From Oscillospiraceae bacterium (GTDB taxonomy: Bacteria; Bacillota; Clostridia; Oscillospirales; Oscillospiraceae): DNA of 9,435 bases. The stretch lies in contig JAJBVW010000130.1 in NCBI GenBank assembly GCA_020866945.1, positions 2,827-12,261 on the forward strand, given 5' to 3'. The position numbers were made by a program, and so were the translations under genes. This document shows positions 6,369 through 9,435 of the stretch, in pieces; position 1 is the stretch's first letter; the number at the start of each line of letters is the position of its first letter. The notes beneath the pieces were generated by a model that saw nothing but the letters and a program-made list of their open reading frames with translations, was not told the DNA's origin and made no database searches.

Positions 6369-6376
6369 CATTGGTG

Positions 6377-6622
6377 TCAGTCCGCCACGTAAGGCAGCAG
6401 AGCTATCTGCCGGGCGCGCTTGATGGCCTCGGTCAGCTGGCGCTGATGCATGGCGCAGGTGCCGGTGGTGCGGCGGGGCAGGATCTTTCCCCGCTCGGAC
6501 AGATACTTCCGCAGGCGGGCGGTATCCTTATAGTCCACATGGGTCATCTTGTCTACGCAGAACTGGCATACCTTTCTGCGCTTGCGGGGCTTGGAGCCCC
6601 GGTTATCCCTATCGTAAGGCAT
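6377..6622 (-). CDS. rpsR: 30S ribosomal protein bS18
   Basis: An 81-residue S18, a small-subunit platform protein that pairs with S6. The basic N-terminus and the core YKDTARLRKYLSERGKILPR are diagnostic, as is the C-terminal IKRARQIALLPYV. It is a cysteine-containing form: C19 and C22 (CQFC) plus C56 and H59 (CAMH) could bind zinc, as in the C+ type of ribosomal proteins. ATG 6622 has AGGAGG 7 nt upstream. It is the third gene of rpsF-ssb-rpsR, 52 nt after ssb, and is followed by a terminator. Confidence 0.97.
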   Translation of the reverse strand: MPYDRDNRGSKPRKRRKVCQFCVDKMTHVDYKDTARLRKYLSERGKILPRRTTGTCAMHQRQLTEAIKRARQIALLPYVAD

Positions 6623-6674
6623 ATGCTATCCTCCTTTTCCCGTTAAAAATGGTTATTTTAACAGACGATTAGTG

Positions 6675-7151
6675 TCAAAACGGTAATTCGCCGTCGCCGT
6701 CGTCCAGCTCCGAAAAGGCGCTGCCGCCGGTGGGCGTTCCATAGGACGCGGGAGCGGGCCTGTTATAGCTGCCGGCGTTGTTGTAGCCGCCGTTGTTATA
6801 ACCGCCGGTCTGGGGAGCGCCGTCTCGGCGCTTGCTCTCGCCGAAGTAGACGTTGTCCACCACGACCTCCGCGGAGCGGCGTTTGTTGCCTTCCCGATCC
6901 GTCCAGTCCCGAATTTGCAGCCGGCCGGAAACGGCGGCCATGCTGCCCTTAGAAAAATACTTGGAGACAAATTCCCCGGTCTGCCGCCAGGCCACGCAGT
7001 CGATGAAATCGGTGGGGCGCTGGCCGGTGGTCTTGTCCGCAAAATCCCGATCCACCGCCAGAGTGAACGTGGCCACAGGGGTGTTGGATTGGGTGTAGCG
7101 CAGCTCCGGGTCGCGGGTCAGGCGGCCCATCAGGTCAATGTGGTTGAGCAT
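6675..7151 (-). CDS. ssb: Single-stranded DNA-binding protein
   Basis: A 158-residue SSB that coats single-stranded DNA in replication, repair and recombination. An OB fold occupies about 1-108, starting MLNHIDLMGRLTRDPELRYT, with aromatic residues such as W55 and W83 expected to stack on bases. A low-complexity Gly/Tyr/Asn linker (about 115-140) with repeated GGYNN follows. The C-terminus is the conserved acidic tip DDGDGELPF, which binds partner proteins. ATG 7151 lies 18 nt after the rpsF stop, with its GGAGG overlapping the end of rpsF. The rpsF-ssb-rpsR order is the standard Firmicute arrangement. Confidence 0.97.
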   Translation of the reverse strand: MLNHIDLMGRLTRDPELRYTQSNTPVATFTLAVDRDFADKTTGQRPTDFIDCVAWRQTGEFVSKYFSKGSMAAVSGRLQIRDWTDREGNKRRSAEVVVDNVYFGESKRRDGAPQTGGYNNGGYNNAGSYNRPAPASYGTPTGGSAFSELDDGDGELPF

Positions 7152-7169
7152 TTCTCAGATTACCTCCGC

Positions 7170-7466
7170 TCAGTCCACGCGCAGGGTGATAAGGCTGCGC
7201 ATAATGCCGTCCGTGATGCCAAGCACACGATCCAGCTCCGCCGGGAACGACGGCTCGCTTGTGAATTTGATGAGAACATAATAGCCCTCGCCGATGTAGT
7301 TGATTTCGTAAGCCAGCTTCTGCTTGTCACGAACCTCCATCTCATCGACTGTGCCATACTGCTCCACAAGCGCACGGAACTTCTCCACCAGGGCGGTACG
7401 ATCCGCTTCCTCCAGGTTGGGATTGATGATATACATACACTCGTACTTTTCGCTTGTCTTAGCCAT
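7170..7466 (-). CDS. rpsF: 30S ribosomal protein bS6
   Basis: A 98-residue S6, a small-subunit platform protein that dimerises with S18. The sequence has the typical YECMYIINPNL start and the VRDKQKLAYEINYIGEGYYV core strand region. It ends near LRVD without the glutamate extension seen in E. coli. ATG 7466 has a strong AAGGAGGT about 6 nt upstream. It is the first gene of rpsF-ssb-rpsR, expressed from the promoter at 7550-7577 with a leader of about 77 nt that can fold. Autoregulation by the S6:S18 complex is known in bacteria and is possible here. Confidence 0.97.
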   Translation of the reverse strand: MAKTSEKYECMYIINPNLEEADRTALVEKFRALVEQYGTVDEMEVRDKQKLAYEINYIGEGYYVLIKFTSEPSFPAELDRVLGITDGIMRSLITLRVD

Positions 7467-7488
7467 TTGAGCACCTCCTTCTGGTCAT

Positions 7489-7546
7489 TTGGCCCCTGAT
7501 ATATCCTCAGGAGCAAGGAATTTTGCCTGGCCGATGGTCAAGCCAA
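7489..7546 (-). promoter_or_regulatory. Structured rpsF leader, possible S6:S18 control element
   Basis: Between the start site and the rpsF ribosome binding site, TTGGC (7546-7542) pairs with GCCAA (7493-7489). The paired ends enclose two small hairpins: GCAA/TTGC arms at 7513-7526 and CCTGA/TCAGG arms at 7495-7511. The layout resembles a multi-helix leader. I did not find the CCG bulge described for S6:S18 binding, so the regulatory role is only a possibility. Confidence 0.35.
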
Positions 7547-7549
7547 TTT

Positions 7550-7577
7550 ATTATACACTTTTTTTGCCGTTTGTCAA
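7550..7577 (-). promoter_or_regulatory. Promoter of rpsF-ssb-rpsR
   Basis: Both hexamers are perfect: TTGACA (7572-7577) and TATAAT (7550-7555), with a 16-nt spacer containing seven A's. Transcription should start near 7543. The -35 box lies 25 nt after the stop of the broken MFS gene, with no clear terminator between. Confidence 0.92.
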
Positions 7578-7602
7578 TGATTTTTGCGAACAGTCTCCCG
7601 GC

Positions 7603-8313
7603 TCAGGGCCTGCGGATAAACACGTTCAGCCCCAGCGCCGCCAGGCCGATGACCAGCACCATCACGAAGGTGGAGAGATAGGCGCCGGAGCCGTCCTGCA
7701 GGCAGGCGGAAATCATCGGGCCGAGGATGGACGCGGGAATGACGCAGAGGTTGCAGACGGAGAAATTCGCGGCGTAATGCGCCGGGCCGTACAGAGAGCG
7801 GATAAGAGACGCGGAGATGGTAATGCCGCCGCCATAGCAGATGCCCATGGCCAGCATACCTGCCAGCACGATAAGACCGGCTCCCGCCCGGTCTCCCAGC
7901 AGCAGAAGAACCCCGGAGAAGAGCAGGATTCCATTATTCAGATACATGGGTTTCTTCCAGCCCAGGCGATCCATGCAGCTGCCGATTGCCAGCCGCCCCA
8001 GGCCGTTAAACACGGACACCACAAGGCCGATCACGGCGCTCAGTCCATAAAACACGGAGATGGAGGAGGCGGAGTTGATGACCAGCATCCCCCCGGCGGA
8101 GAGCATGATATTCCATATAAAATACAGCCAGAAAGTCGGCCGCTTCAGCATTTCCGCCGTTTTATAGGAATACGCCTCGGGCGCGGACGCCTGTCCCTCA
8201 GACGATACGGTCAGCTCCTCCGGCCTGGGCGGTCTTATGACCGGGGCGCATACAAGCAGAAGCACCAGCGCGCCAATCCCAAACAGGCGGAAGGTCATCG
8301 GCAGAGACAGCAC
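7603..8313 (-). CDS. C-terminal fragment of the OFA-type MFS transporter
   Basis: This frame has 236 residues when opened at ATG 8313. Real homology extends upstream of that ATG to about 8350, showing that the ATG is not a natural start. It contains the central cytoplasmic loop (RPPRPEELTVSSEGQ), the second helix bundle and the MFS motif MDRLGWKKPM between helices 8 and 9. No ribosome binding site for independent translation was evident. Confidence 0.7.
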   Translation of the reverse strand: MLSLPMTFRLFGIGALVLLLVCAPVIRPPRPEELTVSSEGQASAPEAYSYKTAEMLKRPTFWLYFIWNIMLSAGGMLVINSASSISVFYGLSAVIGLVVSVFNGLGRLAIGSCMDRLGWKKPMYLNNGILLFSGVLLLLGDRAGAGLIVLAGMLAMGICYGGGITISASLIRSLYGPAHYAANFSVCNLCVIPASILGPMISACLQDGSGAYLSTFVMVLVIGLAALGLNVFIRRP

Positions 8314-8315
8314 CT

Positions 8316-8804
8316 TCAGCGCGGCGGAGGCAAGGCTCCCCAGGAGCAGAGACCAAAGCCCATCCCCATCAGCAAAATGCCGGAGATAAGCCCGGAAGCC
8401 TGGGGGAACCAGGGCTGAATGCTGGAAAGCACCACATTATAGGCGATACCCGTGCCAAGTCCTGTCAGCACGCCATAGCATATATACAGCTGCACCAGCG
8501 CCGGATCTGGCGCTTCCGGCAGCAGAGAGACACCCAAATAGCCGCCGCCCACCAAAAGAGCCGCCAGACATACCTGCACCTGCTTGTGCAGGCCGCTGAG
8601 CATACTCCCGGCGACCAGGCCGCCCAGGCAAAAGCAGATCATCAGGATGGTGAAGTTCAGCGTAAGCTGGGTCTGGCTCCAGACCGGGTAGGCTTCGCCC
8701 AGGGATACCTTAAAGTAGCTCCATGCGTACATGGAGCCGAGGAGCAGCATTAAAAATGTGCCGACAATGCCGCGATATAGGGGGTTTATTTTCATCTCAT
8801 TCAC
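8316..8804 (-). CDS. N-terminal fragment of the OFA-type MFS transporter
   Basis: This frame encodes 162 residues. About 150 match the first half of the transporter, with roughly five hydrophobic helices starting at YRGIVGTFLMLLLGSMYAWSY. The last 10 or so residues are out-of-frame sequence. On its own it lacks the second six-helix bundle and would not be expected to transport. Confidence 0.7.
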   Translation of the reverse strand: MNEMKINPLYRGIVGTFLMLLLGSMYAWSYFKVSLGEAYPVWSQTQLTLNFTILMICFCLGGLVAGSMLSGLHKQVQVCLAALLVGGGYLGVSLLPEAPDPALVQLYICYGVLTGLGTGIAYNVVLSSIQPWFPQASGLISGILLMGMGFGLCSWGALPPPR

Positions 8805-8835
8805 ACCATTTTAATCATATATAAAACCAAAAGCT

Positions 8836-8879
8836 ATGGGCCGCGGCCTGTAAGCCAATGCCCGCAGGTCGCAGCCCAT
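8836..8879 (-). terminator. Hairpin between the YbjN-like gene and the MFS gene
   Basis: ATGGGC-C-GCGGCCTG (8836-8850) pairs with CAGGTCGC-A-GCCCAT (8865-8879), 15 positions with one mismatch and a 14-nt loop. It lies 24 nt after the YbjN-like stop. The minus-strand tail is AGCTTTTGGTTTT, a broken T-run, so termination is likely but perhaps partial. Confidence 0.65.
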
Positions 8880-8903
8880 TTTATTTCCGGTAAACGACGA
8901 TTT

Positions 8904-9314
8904 TCAGTCCGCCCAGAGGGCCTTCATGAGAACGGGATAGGCGTCGTCCGCTATGCTGATAATGCGGCTTACCATCTTCCGGCAAATCTCCCCGCAGGTG
9001 TTCTCGTCTATATAAGCGTCGGCCTGGCAGATCACGTCGCTGTCGTTGTCGATATAGAACTTGACCCAGCGATATTCCGAATTCAGCTTGTTGCAGGTCT
9101 CGATGCCCTTTTCCGGCTTCTCCTTGAAGTTTGCGATTTCCCAACACCTGAAGCTCACCATGGGGTCGTTGTCCTTGTCAAAAAACACATAGACCGGGAT
9201 GGAGTTCAGGTGGTCGCCGCCGTATGTCACCCGCACAACATGCTCCTTGACATCCTTGTATTTGATGCCGTTTTCGTCCATATACTGCATATACAGCTTT
9301 TTATAATCTGCCAT
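8904..9314 (-). CDS. YbjN-domain-like protein
   Basis: A 136-residue soluble protein without signal peptide or membrane helix. It resembles the clostridial YbjN-like family (putative sensory transduction regulator fold, related to type III chaperone-like domains). The supporting pattern is an N-terminal helix MADYKKLYMQYM, then strands IPVYVFFD and PMVSFRCWEI. An asparagine-containing CNKLNSEYRWVKFYID segment (about 77-92) follows, and the end is a helical DDAYPVLMKALWA. The biochemical role of this family is not established. I chose ATG 9314 over a TTG 9 nt upstream, because AGGAG is about 12 nt before the ATG but nearly touches the TTG. It has its own promoter and a hairpin downstream, so it is likely monocistronic or leads weakly into the transporter gene. 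Confidence 0.85.
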   Translation of the reverse strand: MADYKKLYMQYMDENGIKYKDVKEHVVRVTYGGDHLNSIPVYVFFDKDNDPMVSFRCWEIANFKEKPEKGIETCNKLNSEYRWVKFYIDNDSDVICQADAYIDENTCGEICRKMVSRIISIADDAYPVLMKALWAD

Positions 9315-9348
9315 AATAATCAACGCTCCTCATCTTCAAATTGTTTAT

Positions 9349-9378
9349 ATTATACGCCGGGAGAGGAAACCCTGTCAA
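9349..9378 (-). promoter_or_regulatory. Promoter of the YbjN-like gene
   Basis: Perfect hexamers TTGACA (9373-9378) and TATAAT (9349-9354) are 18 nt apart, with a start expected near 9342 and a leader of about 28 nt. The 57 bases beyond (9379-9435) are AT-rich and show no gene. Confidence 0.88.
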
Positions 9379-9435
9379 TGAACAAACCCGCCAATTCAAG
9401 ATGCGCTGGGAAATTTTTTGTTATTAATATATCTA

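Larger units (their letters stand above)
7603..8804 (-). pseudogene. OFA-family MFS transporter, disrupted by a frameshift
   Basis: Two adjacent minus-strand frames together make one complete major facilitator of the oxalate/formate antiporter (OFA) type, about 400 residues. The 5' frame (8316-8804) runs through LISGILLMGMGFG and then ends in an unrelated CSWGALPPPR tail. From about 8350 the other frame reads LLLGSLASAAL, the expected continuation, and stays open to 7603. Restoring one base after GGT at 8352-8354 (for example GGTTCT for GGTCT) joins them as GFGSLLLG, the normal family sequence. So one base was lost, or the read has an indel. The start is GTG 8804 or, more likely by family, ATG 8795 (MKINPLYRG); neither has a good ribosome binding site. 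The substrate is unknown; OFA members carry small carboxylates. No other damage is visible, so the lesion is recent or an artefact. Confidence 0.85.

Noticed and set aside
6635..6672. AT-rich inverted repeat TTAAAAT/ATTTTTAA between ssb and rpsR
   Set aside because: Weak A-T pairing with no T-run after a GC stem; not convincing as a terminator inside a standard operon.
6765..6810. Short tandem repeats (GGYNN-coding) in ssb
   Set aside because: They encode the flexible Gly/Asn/Tyr linker common in SSB and are not a CRISPR or mobile repeat.
7489..8418. Plus-strand open frame of 309 codons
   Set aside because: It is antisense to the MFS gene and rich in His/Gln/Gly without domains; a coding shadow.
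8805..8835. Possible promoter for the MFS gene (TATATA-like -10)
   Set aside because: No -35 hexamer at a proper distance was found.

Overview
The window looks like chromosomal DNA of a GC-rich Firmicute, most likely a gut clostridium of the Oscillospiraceae type. This is inferred from strong AGGAGG-type ribosome binding sites, an L10-type leader RNA ahead of rplJ, a YmdB-family phosphodiesterase, a YhaO/YhaN-like pair and classic TTGACA/TATAAT promoters. No phage, transposon, CRISPR or plasmid feature was seen. Almost every gene is on the minus strand; only a 53-codon gene and a tRNA are on the plus strand.

Region by region, in minus-strand transcription order from the right end. A YbjN-like protein gene (8904-9314) has its own promoter and is followed by a hairpin. 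Next comes an OFA-type MFS transporter (7603-8804) split by what looks like a one-base deletion near 8350. Then rpsF-ssb-rpsR (6377-7466) has a perfect-consensus promoter and a hairpin terminator. Then rplJ-rplL (5186-6138) has a strong promoter, an L10 leader and a leader-embedded attenuator, and ends at a bidirectional terminator. Neither rplK-rplA upstream nor rpoB downstream is present.

On the plus strand, tRNA-Arg(ACG) (5000-5076) has a strong extended -10 promoter. A perfect 38-bp palindrome directly abuts its -35 box. Upstream lies a 53-aa glycine-rich small gene (4711-4872) transcribed away from ymdB.

The left half is one apparent minus-strand operon. It holds ymdB (3830-4609), an SbcD/YhaO-like metallophosphoesterase overlapping ymdB by 4 nt (2730-3833), an SbcC/YhaN-like ATPase with a membrane hairpin inside its coiled coil (750-2708), and a two-helix membrane protein that runs off the window (1-710). 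The phosphoesterase and ATPase probably form a membrane-tethered SbcCD-like DNA-end processing complex. The roles of ymdB and the membrane protein with it are inferred from position only. The rest is housekeeping: ribosome assembly, single-stranded DNA binding and arginine decoding.
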